Shown here in pieces: positions 52,293 to 61,530 of a stretch of DNA of 64,000 nt. The position numbers and the translations under genes are program-made. The DNA is taken from contig OX637342.1 of NCBI GenBank assembly GCA_951799405.1, forward strand, positions 18,585,298 through 18,649,297, in the 5' to 3' direction. Numbering within the stretch: position 1 is the stretch's first letter; each line of letters starts with the position of its first letter. The stretch is from Agapetus fuscipes. Lineage: Eukaryota; Arthropoda; Insecta; Trichoptera; Glossosomatidae. The notes beneath the pieces are model-generated. The model did not search any database and was not told where the DNA came from. It saw only the letters and a list, made by a program, of their open reading frames with translations.

Positions 52293-54557
52293 ACTGTTTC
52301 GTCCCGGAACAGTCTTGACTCTGTGTAGGTAGGGGCATGCTGATCCACGTCGACACCCTGTGGTCAGGAAGAAGTGGCAGTCCACGGATTTCTCCCCACT
52401 GGCTCTCGGCTGCGCTTGCTCGCAGCACACCATGACGCTGATGCCGACTCCTGAGAACACTGCTTCAATCATACTCCGGATTATCCGCCAGTCTCGATTA
52501 GCGCGGCCGCCACCCATCTTCGGTATTGCCAGACGCGCCTGCTGATCCTCCAACATGTAGTCACGCAGCTCAACAAGGCCGTCCCACAATGCCTTGTAGT
52601 CCTCTTCCAGGTTGCTGGAATCCGGGACAACCAGGCAGTATGCTTGTTGACGCCCCTTCGGTAGTCTCAGAGCTCTTCCTTGCGGGCTGCTCGAGGGTTG
52701 CGGTTCTCCGAATTTGTATCGGAAGACCCGTGCAATTCCTCTAGACATATCTAGATCTTCCGGTACACTGCATGCCAGTGTGTGGTCCCCAGTGACCTCA
52801 AATAAGTCCTTGTGGACTTCTGTGGTCACCCCATGGCGAATCTTCTGTCCCTCTTGCACCCTGCTCCAGAACGTCTCAAACAGGGGCGCTTCTTTGGATG
52901 CGACGCATTTTTGTACTCTCTGGGCGGGCTGGTCATTGTTTGACCACTTTGCTCTTTGAGTTGGCCGGTGGTTATCCTTCATTCGAGCTCCCGCCTCCTT
53001 GGTGTTGCTGATCTTGGACTCCAGGTTGGCGATGGTGTCCTTCGTCCTGGGCCCCTGCCCAGCTTCCAGCTGCTGGAGCTTAGTCTTAAGCCCCTTGTTC
53101 TGTCTCTCCAGGCTCAGCACAGTCTCGTGCAACTCGTCCCTCTCGGCCTCCGCTGTTCGCCGGACCCTTTCACTGCTGGCCAAGTTCTTCGTCAGCTGCC
53201 TGTTCTCCGTCTCCATGACTTTGACCTTTCTCTCGGCATCCTGGAGCTGTTTCCTCAGCCGTTTGTTCATCTCCATGGTGGTCTCTACATCCTTGCGGTC
53301 GTCTTCCAATTTCTCCGGTCCTTGAGACTTTGGGCACCTCGCGCTCAGGTGTCCTTGCTGGCCACACGTCCAGCAGTGCGCCTTCTGTCTCGTTGGCTCA
53401 AGTTGCTGCAGCACTTTTTCTATTATTTCCTCGGTTGTAGGTAGTTTGACCTCCTCTGCCTTGATTGCACAAACCCTGGCGTGGCCCCTGATGGACTGTT
53501 TGACAGCCTCAAATTCGAGAGCTCGGCTTAGCGCCTCGTTCAACGTCTTCGGAAGAGCCAGCTTCACTGCTTGCTGCGTCTCCCATTCTCTCAATCCGTT
53601 CAGGAACTTGTCCACTGCCAAGCTCTCGCAGATGTCATCAGGGAATGTCGGGTAAGCGTCTCGTACTAGGTGGACGATGTCCATCTCAAACTCCTGGAGG
53701 CTCTCGTTGGGCTTCTGCACCCTTGTGTTCAGCTGTGACTTGTACAGCTGCCCCAGGCACTTGTGGCCATAGCGCATATCCAAGCGCTGCTTCAGCTGCC
53801 CAAAGTCACCGCGGTTGTCCAGGGGTATGGCCTGCAGAACCCTGAGAGCGTCTCCTCGGAGCGACAGGCTGAGAACCGAAGCCTTCTTCTGCTGGCTCCA
53901 GGCTCCCATCATGGCAGCCGTCTCAAAGAGGGTCAAGTATTCCTCCCACGACGTCTTCCCGTCGAAGGTTGGGAGGTTGTGCTTGGCTAGGGAAGGGTCA
54001 TCATCCCCTCTTGTGATCCTGGTTGGAGTTGAGCATCCCTGGTCGGTCTCGTCGTGAAGGCCGCTTTTGGGGGAGATTCTGGTGGACTCCATCTGGCACT
54101 TGTCAGCCAGCTCGGCACGCAGACGGTCTTCCAGGTTTGACATCCGAGTCTCCATTTCCCCCTTCAGGGCCGAGAGGTTGGTTGTCATCTTCTCCTCTAT
54201 TTCTCCTTTCAGGGTTGTGAGACTATCCGCTATCTCCGCCTTCAGGGTCCTGGCGTTGTCAGCCATCTCCGCCTTCAGGTCTTCCCTCAGGGTCTTGGAA
54301 TTGTCAGCCATCTCCACTTTCAGCTTTTCCTCCATGGAAGTGAAGTTTCCGGTGATGCTGAGGTTTAGCTCGTCCAAGGCGCGGTCCCCTCCAGACGCCA
54401 TGACAAAATATGCCGGGTCTTCGCCTGACTGTTCTAAGGCCTCCATGAGGCGTGCCTGTAAGGCCGCCTTCCCTCCTGAGGTCTCCAGGTCCCTCTCCAG
54501 AAGCTCATTTTTAAGCTCAGTGACTTTGAGGTCCTTGATGTTCACTTTGGTTGCCAT
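52281..54557 (-). CDS. Gag-like polyprotein: SAP, capsid, CCHC, macro-like, CCCH
   Basis: 758 residues from an ATG to a TAG touching the 3' LTR. Residues 7-41 look like a SAP DNA/RNA-binding helix pair (DLKVTELKNELLERDLETSG). 70-155 is a heptad-rich coiled coil. 190-352 is a retrotransposon capsid-like region (LPTFDGKTSWEEYLTLFE; YKSQLNTRVQKPNESLQEF). C395, C398, H403 and C408 form a CX2CX4HX4C nucleocapsid knuckle. 420-515 is a second coiled coil. 580-712 resembles a TARG1/ALC1-type macro domain, which binds ADP-ribose: DLFEVTGDHTLACSVPE, MSRGIARVFRYKFG, then LAIPKMGGGRANRDW and IIRSMIEAVF. By eye, the catalytic Lys and Asp of TARG1 are not conserved, favouring binding over hydrolysis. C727, C735, C741 and H745 form a CX7CX5CX3H CCCH finger. 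GC-rich relative to its surroundings. The macro call is from recognition, not a search. Confidence 0.85.
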   Translation of the reverse strand: MATKVNIKDLKVTELKNELLERDLETSGGKAALQARLMEALEQSGEDPAYFVMASGGDRALDELNLSITGNFTSMEEKLKVEMADNSKTLREDLKAEMADNARTLKAEIADSLTTLKGEIEEKMTTNLSALKGEMETRMSNLEDRLRAELADKCQMESTRISPKSGLHDETDQGCSTPTRITRGDDDPSLAKHNLPTFDGKTSWEEYLTLFETAAMMGAWSQQKKASVLSLSLRGDALRVLQAIPLDNRGDFGQLKQRLDMRYGHKCLGQLYKSQLNTRVQKPNESLQEFEMDIVHLVRDAYPTFPDDICESLAVDKFLNGLREWETQQAVKLALPKTLNEALSRALEFEAVKQSIRGHARVCAIKAEEVKLPTTEEIIEKVLQQLEPTRQKAHCWTCGQQGHLSARCPKSQGPEKLEDDRKDVETTMEMNKRLRKQLQDAERKVKVMETENRQLTKNLASSERVRRTAEAERDELHETVLSLERQNKGLKTKLQQLEAGQGPRTKDTIANLESKISNTKEAGARMKDNHRPTQRAKWSNNDQPAQRVQKCVASKEAPLFETFWSRVQEGQKIRHGVTTEVHKDLFEVTGDHTLACSVPEDLDMSRGIARVFRYKFGEPQPSSSPQGRALRLPKGRQQAYCLVVPDSSNLEEDYKALWDGLVELRDYMLEDQQARLAIPKMGGGRANRDWRIIRSMIEAVFSGVGISVMVCCEQAQPRASGEKSVDCHFFLTTGCRRGSACPYLHRVKTVPGRNSLGG

Positions 54558-55220
54558 TTTTTTTTTAAATTTACTTCAAAACAAAAATATTTTTAAATTT
54601 ATTTAATACAAGTTTTGAGTTTTATATATATAGCTGTTTTGAATACGTACTTTAGCAAAAATAATAATTTGTCTGATAACACTGATTGGTAGGTAGGTAC
54701 TGTCTTTTAATATTTATTTTTAATTCACCAATATTTTTAACATAATAATGTCTGATAGTACATAATTATTTATTTCGTCTCAAGTCTTTCAAACACACAG
54801 GTAGGTACTTAATGTACATTCACACACTTGTAAACAAAGGATAGTTATTCAAAAACTTTTTCTCGATGAATCTGGAACGTTCTTTTGTAATATTTTTCAA
54901 GATTTTTATTTATTTATTTTATTTTTTTTAATCACACACAATAATAAAAAAACTATGGTCCAATTTGATGACTTTCTCAATGCGGTAAAATAGTCATTAT
55001 GTTATGTCCAGAATTATGTCCAGAATTATGTTCCATATGATGTTCCAGAATTTATAAGCAACTTGCTTTTGCGTCTTTTCTTTTAACAAAAATTTATTTA
55101 AACACTTGTTTTCACAAAAGTCAGTTCACACAAAGTTCAATTTGAATAAAGTTCATTTTAACACTATTTAATTTATTTTATTTATTTTTAGACAGAAGAT
55201 CTTAATTTTTCTTGACAATT
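54558..55220 (-). other. Untranslated leader of the LTR element
   Basis: About 660 bp, AT-rich, between the primer site and the gag start. It could hold packaging or splice signals. No ORF or structure recognised. Confidence 0.6.
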
Positions 55221-55235
55221 CCGCACCTGACGCCA
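55221..55235 (-). promoter_or_regulatory. tRNA primer-binding-like site
   Basis: Minus strand TGGCGTCAGGTGCGG, two bases after the 5' LTR. It starts with the required TGG (pairing with tRNA-CCA). The tRNA cannot be named with confidence; it is loosely like a Leu-type end. Confidence 0.6.
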
Positions 55236-55237
55236 AT

Positions 55238-55711
55238 TGTTACGAAATTAGGGTTCAATTGTCTTCAAATTAAAAATACACAGGTCTTCTTCAATAGTTA
55301 TTTATTTTACACAGTTACAAAATTTATTTTCACACTACTTTCTCGATTATTCTACTTGGTTTCGGTTCACTGATCAGATGGCTTCGATGTGTTTGTAAGT
55401 CGCTATGATACTGGCCCGCTCTGCAGGCCATTCGCACCTTTATACTCTTCAGAGCAGTATGATCCAGAACTAAAGTCGCCAGACGGTTCCAGAGTAATTA
55501 TTACTTCTCGACGCTTCACGTACTACCTAGAGATACAACCAAAATCCTACCTACAAATGTAATACAGTATTCCTATAATTACAACAAATACCTACTTAGC
55601 CTAGAGAATTCTACACTTATACATAATTATCGATCTTACCTACCAATACTTTTGAGGATTCTTATAACTATAACTATCCATACTTATTTTAATATTTATA
55701 TTTACATAACA
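55238..55711 (-). repeat. 5' LTR
   Basis: 474 bp. On the minus strand a TATAAAGGTGCG box lies at about 55433-55444 and AATAAA signals follow at about 55300-55330, giving a U3-R-U5 order. Flanked on the right by the atac duplication (55712-55715). Confidence 0.9.
55439..55444 (-). promoter_or_regulatory. TATA box in the 5' LTR
   Basis: TATAAA on the minus strand, roughly 270 bases after the start of the LTR in element orientation. The same box is in the 3' LTR at 52008-52013. Confidence 0.5.
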
Positions 55712-55724
55712 ATACTAACAAGTG

Positions 55725-55890
55725 GGTTCAATGCTGAATGTGTACATACAAATTAAAATCCAAACCTCAAATGAACATAGACCTGCAACTTTTGCCGACC
55801 TTCTCTGGAACAGGGGTCATATTGGCAAAGTGAAACATTTTTTACAGTATGGGTGGTCAGTCTCATATCAACCTATAAATCAAGGAATAT
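55725..55890 (-). mobile_element. LINE-A 3'UTR, truncated
   Basis: atgctgaatgtgtacataca, ctctggaacaggggtc, aacctataaatcaaggaata. Confidence 0.75.
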
Positions 55891-56124
55891 CAATAATAAA
55901 TTAAATTAGTGTATTTGAATCAACGCGTTTATTCCTCTCTATCGCATAGAATATAGATAACAAAAATGCATAAAAAGTGAATCACTCACTAGGAGTGTTG
56001 TTATTGCTTTCATATAAAATATATTTACGCGATGGAGGGCAATTTACGCAATGTGAATATTATATGAAATTTTTTATACATGAAAGATTAAAAATACGTA
56101 AATGTTATTTATTGTGTGTGATCC

Positions 56125-56340
56125 TCAACTTAAAGGTTGGTATGCGGCTGACCACCCATGCTGTAGAAAATCATTCACTTTGCCAATGTCACCCATGTTT
56201 CAGGGAAGGTCGGCAAAAGTTGTAGGGTGTATTTTTGTAGATTTGGATTTTTATGCTGTAGGTTCATATGCAACATATGCGATCGCATATAATGTGAATC
56301 TCCAATGTTACATATCTTTGCAACTTAGATTAGATAGATT
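56125..56340 (+). mobile_element. LINE-A 3'UTR
   Basis: ctcaacttaaaggttggtat to gcaacttagattagatagat, with internal deletions. Confidence 0.75.
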
Positions 56341-57065
56341 TCTGCATAAAATATATATTTTGATAAAAATTATCGACACTGAAAAACTTTAACACTCATT
56401 CATTTTTTTGTAACAATCCATATGACTTTGAAATTGAGAAATGATGTACGTCTAGTATATAAACATTTTCAAAAATGGAAACAAAATTCTACTTCGATTT
56501 GTCACTGTACCAATTCCAATACAAGAAAATAAACGAGTTTTTCTTTAGGTTATTTATTGACCTAAAGCGAGATACACCAGACTGAGATTCTGCCTTACTT
56601 ACAGCCGACATTGCTTGCCAGTAAATCTCTCAGATGTCGGGGAACGACTGCTCGATGACAGTGGAAGACAAACTCCAGAAAGCCAAGACCCTGGTTCATA
56701 CAACTTTCATTGTATCATCGTCTACTCGTCGCAGTGGCGCGGGGTTCTAATGGAACCACCTGCATACTCTTGAAAACTGTTCTGCAGCTTTTTCCAAGTC
56801 AATTAACTGAGGATACAAACGGATTGTTAGCGAAACCGGTCGTATATATTTGGTTGATTTTTTTCTAAAAATTTAGTCACAAGGGACCTTTATTCCGGGT
56901 ATGACCTTTCATAGGGTATTACCGTCGTGGAACTGAATACACTCACTGTACAATCAAACACATGGTTGTTTAGCAAGTTTCGAAAGATTTTTGTAAAACA
57001 CTGTGGAAAACCATTATTAAAATGTGTTATTTGTTTTATAAATAAAAAAAATCAACTTTGTTTTA
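56341..57065. other. Interval with a hammerhead-like remnant, no genes
   Basis: 56815-56850 (plus) reads AACTGAGGATACAAACGG then TTGTTAGCGAAACCGGTCG: an intact CTGAGGA core and the GAAA-AC-CG-GT half. Otherwise unrecognised. Confidence 0.4.
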
Positions 57066-57069
57066 ACTC

Positions 57070-57600
57070 CTGACTGACCTGAGCAGCTTTCAGAAATCTT
57101 CGCTACATCCTCAATGACACGAAAATGCCTGTTAACCTGAAACGCAGGATCTTTGAGTCATGCGTGCTTCCTATTGGAAGCTACCTATGGCTTGGAAACA
57201 AAAGGGCTCACTCAGTACAGCGCCAACAGACTGAGGACGTGCCAAAGAGCCATTGAATGGATAATGCTGGGAATTAGTCTCAAAGACAGCGTTCCAAACC
57301 AGGAGATCCGTAGAAGCACTGGTGTCACTGATGTCATACAGTGAGTGGCCTGCTTAAAGTGGCGCTGGGCTGGTCACGTCACAAGACAGGACCATGACAG
57401 GTGGCCGAAAAGGATCGTCCAGTGGTGACCCCGGATTTTCAAGCGGGGAGCGGGAAAACCTCAACTGAGGTGTCTGGACGCAACAAAAGAAATACAGGCA
57501 GAGGATGCCTGAACACAGCAGCCGATAGACAGGAATGTAGAGGATTGAAGGTGGCTTACGTCCAGGAGTGAACTGAGAAAGGCTGAGGAAGAAAAATAAG
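57070..57600 (+). pseudogene. LINE-C C-terminal remnant
   Basis: Reads FRYILNDTKMPVNLKRRIFE (approximate), YGLETKGLTQYSANRLRTCQ, RAIEWIMLGISLKDSVPN, RSTGVTDVIQ, stop, CLKWRWAGHVTRQDHDRW. Frame broken at several points. The order (Y..ET, QR.IE..ML.IS..D, WAGH) is that of the region after the RT in arthropod LINEs. Confidence 0.75.
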
Positions 57601-57730
57601 GAAGAAGTTGTAACTCCACTTTCATTTTTATTTTTATTATTAGTTACCTATAGATGGAGGTTCTCCGAAAACGTTAAGAATAACTAAAAAAATAGCAATA
57701 AAAGTGGAATAAAACATTGTTTTTTTTATA

Positions 57731-57934
57731 TTAATTAAAAAACACACTGTATTCAATTCACTTATTATTTATTTTAAATATGCCAAACGTTTTCGCCTAA
57801 AAAGGCATATAAATATTTAATATAAATACATTTATATTTATATTATATATTTATATGCCTTTTTAGGCGAAAACGTTTGGCATATTTAAAATAAATAATG
57901 AGTGAATTGAAACTGTGTGTTTTTTAATTAATAT
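57731..57934. repeat. Palindrome with Penelope-like termini
   Basis: Arms: attaattaaaaaacacac, tcaattcactta/ taatgagtgaattga, catatttaaaataaat and ccaaacgttttcgccta mirrored by taggcgaaaacgtttgg. The spacer is AT-only. aggcGAAAACGTTTGGC keeps a hammerhead second half, but the first core is lost. Followed by gactttcactgtgtaaacca, shared with 18935-18965. Confidence 0.65.
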
Positions 57935-58397
57935 ACAATGGACTTTCACTGTGTAAACCACCAAACCCTAAAAAATATTGTTTTTTTTTTTATATAAGTA
58001 GGTACCTACATAAAAGAGCATCACCTTTTAATAGTTGTTTTATTTTTTATCTTGTAAGATGAAAGATTACAAAAAAAAAATCCTCAAAAATCAATTAAAT
58101 CTTGATCCTTAGTTCATCCTCAATTCAATCATCGTGCAAAAAGAGTGCCTCCTGAAGACTTTTGCCAATTTGACTTTTACAACTTTAAAATTTTTTTTTC
58201 AGGAAAAATCAGATTTTCTGGGGAATGAATTCACTCGTTGCCACTGATATCTTGAACATGGTGCATTCTCAGTTGGCCGTTACTCGCTAGTAAAGGAAAA
58301 CCAAGTCACTGTTGGTATTCAATACAATATTTATACTGAAAATGTTCTAGAACACATTGACTTTATTTACTACCCATTCATTATTTATAAGTTTGCC

Positions 58398-58545
58398 GTC
58401 CGGTCGATAGCTCAGTGGTAGAATGATTGCATTCTATGCCGTGAGCTCGGGTTCGAATCCCACTGAAGGTGTCAGAAATGATTTCCCGTTTTGGTGTTTA
58501 TTTCAAACCCCAAAATTAAAATACGGACAAGGTTTACTCAGCAAC
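58398..58545 (+). mobile_element. SINE-1 5' half
   Basis: gtccggtcgatagctcagtg, B box cgggttcgaatccc and gaaatgatttcccgttttgg, cut at tttactcagc and joined to a LINE-A tail (58545-58575). Confidence 0.8.
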
Positions 58546-58602
58546 TTTGCAACTTAGATTAAAGATTCTATGGGACCTAGCAGGTACAATAAATAATATT
58601 TT

Positions 58603-58790
58603 GTTATGCTGGAGAGATGTTTTCCGTGATCTGCTGCCTTGGTCTATGGGAGCTGGAGCTTCCGGACGTTTCGCCCATGTCTACGATGGGCTTCTTCAGC
58701 GTGAAGTGTGATGATGAAGATGATCTTGATGATAATTGTATGGAAAACATCTCTTCAGCATCATCAGCCAGCCGTGTAAGCCTAAAACCT
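58603..58790. mobile_element. Palindromic hammerhead-bearing element M3, copy 2
   Basis: Shorter version of 22397-22610: tatgctggagagatgttttc and aaacatctcttcagcatcat arms, with the right arm deleted. Confidence 0.6.
58659..58703 (-). ncRNA. Hammerhead-like motif (best conserved M3 copy)
   Basis: Minus: CGCTGAAGAAGCCCATCGTAG, ACATGGGCGAAACGTCCGG. CTGAAGA, stem II GCCCAT/ATGGGC, GAAA and AC-GT-C are all present. Confidence 0.55.
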
Positions 58791-58794
58791 TTAC

Positions 58795-59211
58795 GGTGCT
58801 ATTCTTAGACGTTTTAGTCGTCGGTTGAGCCCACGCTTTGACAAACTATTGATGCATTTGGATGAAGACCTGTCAATCCAAGATGACCGCAAGTGAACAA
58901 CTGATTAGTCTTCATACAAAAAACGCAACTAAGATACACATATAGTGTAACTACTTGCCTGCGTTATCCCCGAAGGGGTCGCATGTGGCGCTTCGGGACA
59001 TACATATTTATTTTTACATGTAAGGGGGCCGGCCTCAGACCAACTACTTTCAGTTGAAGTGGGGGTTTCCCAGTTACATTATTACCATAGTTAAATAATT
59101 ACCAAAATTCAGCAGGTAAGAATGACCGTGGAAATGAGACTTTCTGCTCAGGCATCATTAGTTTGTCAAAGTGTGGGCTCAACCGACGACGTAAATGTTT
59201 AAGAATAGCCC
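58795..59211. mobile_element. MITE M2, copy 2, split by a SINE-1 fragment
   Basis: Inverted ends ggtgctattcttagac, ttttagtcgtcggttgagcc and ggctcaaccgacgacgtaaa, aagaatagccca. A minus SINE-1 3' fragment (58924-59072: acgcaactaagatacacat to tcagttgaagtgggggttt) interrupts it. Confidence 0.7.
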
Positions 59212-59599
59212 AGTTATTTAGTATGTTGTTACTTCTATACGCAAAGACTTTTCTATAGTTTCCGTAAATAAGATGTGAACTCTTTTGAAATGGAAAGAAC
59301 TAGGTCATGAAACACTCAAGTTGTACCTTTATCCGTACCTACGCAACATAATAGAAGCAAATAAATATTGGGTAATGGTCAACTCAGGTTTTACTTCTGA
59401 ATACAGGGTGGGGTGGGTACGCGCGGACAATGAAGTCCATTAACTATTTTCTATGATACAGTATGTTCCCTCAAGTCACACACAAAAGCAGAACACGACA
59501 CGTTAGACAGTGCTCCACAGTTCAGACGGACTCAATTACAAGTTCTTTCAGACTGTTTGCAAGTTATATAAGTATCCAGACATGTATGATAATAATAAT

Positions 59600-60058
59600 A
59601 ATAAAAGCCTGATTTCTTTAGTGAGAGCTGTTTTTGTGTAAATTACACGTTGTCGCTATAGAAAGCGCCGATTCTCAAGCAAGGCCCAGTTGCTGACTAA
59701 TCTAATCTAATCTAATCTAAGCTGCAAAGATATATATATCATTTAAGATTTATATTAAATGTATTCCCACAAGCAGATATGTATAATTTCGCGCTTACAC
59801 ATGCCGCATGTGGACCTACAATATAAAAACCCAATCTCAAATGAACATAAGCCTGGATAGGCTTAATATAAGGCTTGCTTAATGTAAGGCTGGATAGACC
59901 TTTGGTGGCCGATCATGAGTAAAGGTTTTATAAATTTTTCCACCCAGCGTAGAGCATATTTTAAAATATGAATAATTTATTTTTGTGTTCCGCTGGAATT
60001 CGAACCCATGACCTTCCATTTACGAGTCCAAAGTGTTACCACTAAACTACAGGCCGAT
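59600..60058 (-). mobile_element. SINE-2 split by a LINE-A fragment
   Basis: SINE-2 at 59600-59695 and 59866-60058 (ggctggatagacctttggtg; cgctggaattcgaaccca; ctacaggccgatc). Between them is minus LINE-A (59697-59855: taatctaatctaatctaagc to tgaacataagcc). Confidence 0.7.
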
Positions 60059-60242
60059 CATATAATGCGTCTTTAGTGCTTCTTTTAACACTACAACAGT
60101 TTTTACCTTTCTCACATTATTTGATAAAAAAAAAAAAAAAATTATATGTCATTGATGTTTCATACTTATACAAGCGCCTTAAAACTCATTTTTTTTGTAT
60201 TATTAAGGATTTAGACTTTTTAAAGTTTGTGTATTCACACAG

Positions 60243-60462
60243 TGAAAATTCATTTTTATAAATAATTATAAAAAATTATAAAAAAAAAACACAGAGTTTT
60301 ATTTTCACAAATTGAGTATTTAATACCACCTCAAGTACTTTCGACTTATTCACTTGATAATGACGTGAATAAGTCGAAAGTACTTGAGGTGGTATTAAAT
60401 ACTCAATTTGTGAAAATAAAACTCTGTGTTTTTTTTTTATAATTTTTTATAATTATTTATAT
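60243..60462. repeat. 220-bp near-perfect palindrome
   Basis: Arms over 95 bp: ataattataaaaaattat, aaaacacagagttttatttt, cacaaattgagtatttaata and ccacctcaagtactttcgac, with the mirror image following a short centre (acttgataatgacgt). Penelope-like hammerhead halves sit at the centre. Confidence 0.75.
60353..60389 (+). ncRNA. Hammerhead-like motif at the palindrome centre
   Basis: CTTGATAATGAC, loop, GTCGAAAGTACTTGAGG: stem II GAC/GTC, GAAA, AG-TA-CT, T, GAGG. The first core is shifted (TGATAA). Confidence 0.45.
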
Positions 60463-60504
60463 TAAGGATTTCTTTATGAGAGACTCTCCAGATTTCCAAA
60501 CCCA

Positions 60505-60740
60505 AGAATCTGGGGTTCCTAACCAGGAGATCCGTGGACGCACTGGTGTCACTGATGTCATACAGCGAGTGGCCTGCTTAAAGTGGCGCTGGGCTGGTCA
60601 CGTCGAAAGGCAGGACCATGACAGGTGGTCGAAAAGCATCGTCCAAAGGCGGCCCAGAATCTTCAAGCGGGGAGTGGAGAGACCCTAACTGATGTGGCTG
60701 GACGACACCAAAGGAAATGCAGGCAGAGGCTGAACACAGC
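60505..60740 (+). pseudogene. LINE-C C-terminal remnant, copy 2
   Basis: SGVPNQEIRGRTGVTDVIQR, VACLKWRWAGHVERQDHDRW, SKSIVQRRPRIFKRGVERP, then a stop. Matches 57290-57480 with better-preserved frame. It joins the 5S-tRNA SINE at 60746. Confidence 0.7.
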
Positions 60741-60745
60741 AGTTT

Positions 60746-60864
60746 GTCAACGACGACACCATGTTAAAAGCACCTGTTCTCATCAGATCACCGAAGTTAA
60801 GCAACATTGGGCGCGGATGCTACTTGGATTGATGACCGCTTAGCTACACCGCGTGTCGTTGGCA
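60746..60864 (+). repeat. Full-length 5S rRNA-derived SINE head (119 bp)
   Basis: Reads end to end as a 5S rRNA: GTCAACGACGACACCATGTT, AAAAGCACCTGTTCTCATC, AGATCACCGAAGTTAAGCAA, CATTGGGCGCGGATGCTACT, TGGATTGATGACCGCTTAG, CTACACCGCGTGTCGTTGGC. 119 nt is the usual 5S length. Substitutions in stems and the adjoining SINE argue for a retroposed module rather than a working gene. Confidence 0.85.
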
Positions 60865-60871
60865 TTTCTTG

Positions 60872-61195
60872 GACCAGACCGTAGTCCAGTGGCAACACTT
60901 TGGGCTCGTAAATGGAAGCTCGTGGTTTCGAATCCCGGCGGAGCACAAAAAATATACAATTTATATTTCCAAACATGCTCTTCGCTGGGTTGAAAAAATT
61001 CATAAAACCTTTACAAAAGACCGGTCACTAAAAAGGTCCATCCAGCTTAACAAAACCTGGGTCTTTCTTGAGTATTGGCGTTTTGTAGCGACGACCAAGC
61101 TCGTACATCTCTGCGGCACTACAATAAGTTTCATAGACCCCTAGAGTCTCTGGAATCTAGGGAGTCTCCCGCACAGGATTTCTTAAAAAAAAAAG
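60872..61195 (+). mobile_element. SINE-2 body with type b tail, downstream of the 5S head
   Basis: A box cgtagtccagtggcaacact, B box gtttcgaatccc, body (gaccggtcactaaaaaggtc; tcttgagtattggcg), then accaagctcgtacatctctg, cggcactacaataagtttc, cccctagagtctctgg, gtctcccgcacaggatttc and A-run. With 60746-60864 this is the most complete 5S-tRNA SINE in the window, about 450 bp. Confidence 0.8.
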
Positions 61196-61267
61196 TAAAT
61201 TGACAGAAATAGAGGGGGTTGGAGGAGGCCTACGTCCAGGAGTGGAATCAGAAAGGCTTAGGAAGGA

Positions 61268-61530
61268 AAGAAGGAACTCACTTGTGGCAAAGGGTGCCAT
61301 ACAACTCGTTTCCCATCGGTTTCCCTTTTAAAATGAGGCAAAAATTGTAATAAAGTAGACTGCATGGTTTCAATGGGAAAAAATACGTATTGTTTCTTAT
61401 GTTTTCAATGTATTATTTACTTTGTGTGTGCCTATTTTGACTTTACCTATATGTTTGAACTACATTGTTGCCTCATTTGAAAAGAGAAGCCGATAGGAAT
61501 CGAGTTGTATGGCACCCTTTGCCACTGGAA
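61268..61530. mobile_element. MITE M5, about 260 bp
   Basis: Left arm cacttgtggcaaagggtgcc, atacaactcg, ccatcggttt, aaaatgaggca; right arm tgcctcattt, agccgataggaatcgagttg, tatggcaccctttgccactg. Non-coding. Confidence 0.65.

Larger units (their letters stand above)
51807..55711 (-). mobile_element. Complete LTR retroelement, Gag-only, with macro domain
   Basis: 3905 bp: 5' LTR 55238-55711, primer-binding-like site 55221-55235, leader 54558-55220, one ORF 52281-54557, 3' LTR 51807-52280. The LTRs (474 bp each, TG...CA) differ by eye at one base (52259 C, 55690 T). The atac duplication is intact. No protease, reverse transcriptase, RNase H or integrase sequence exists, so it must rely on enzymes from another element. 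The 4-bp duplication and tgttacg/cataaca ends fit the Ty3/Gypsy-like range, but without pol the superfamily is unproven. Confidence 0.9.

Noticed and set aside
52999..53444. Long plus-strand ORFs opposite gag (also 54067-54606)
   Set aside because: Shadows of the GC-rich gag ORF on the other strand.
51807..55711. Endogenous retrovirus or virus with envelope
   Set aside because: No env, pol or protease sequence is present; only a Gag-like ORF between LTRs.
60746..60864. Functional 5S rRNA gene
   Set aside because: Full-length, but mutated in conserved stems and fused to SINE-2 as in three other places; no clean terminator follows.
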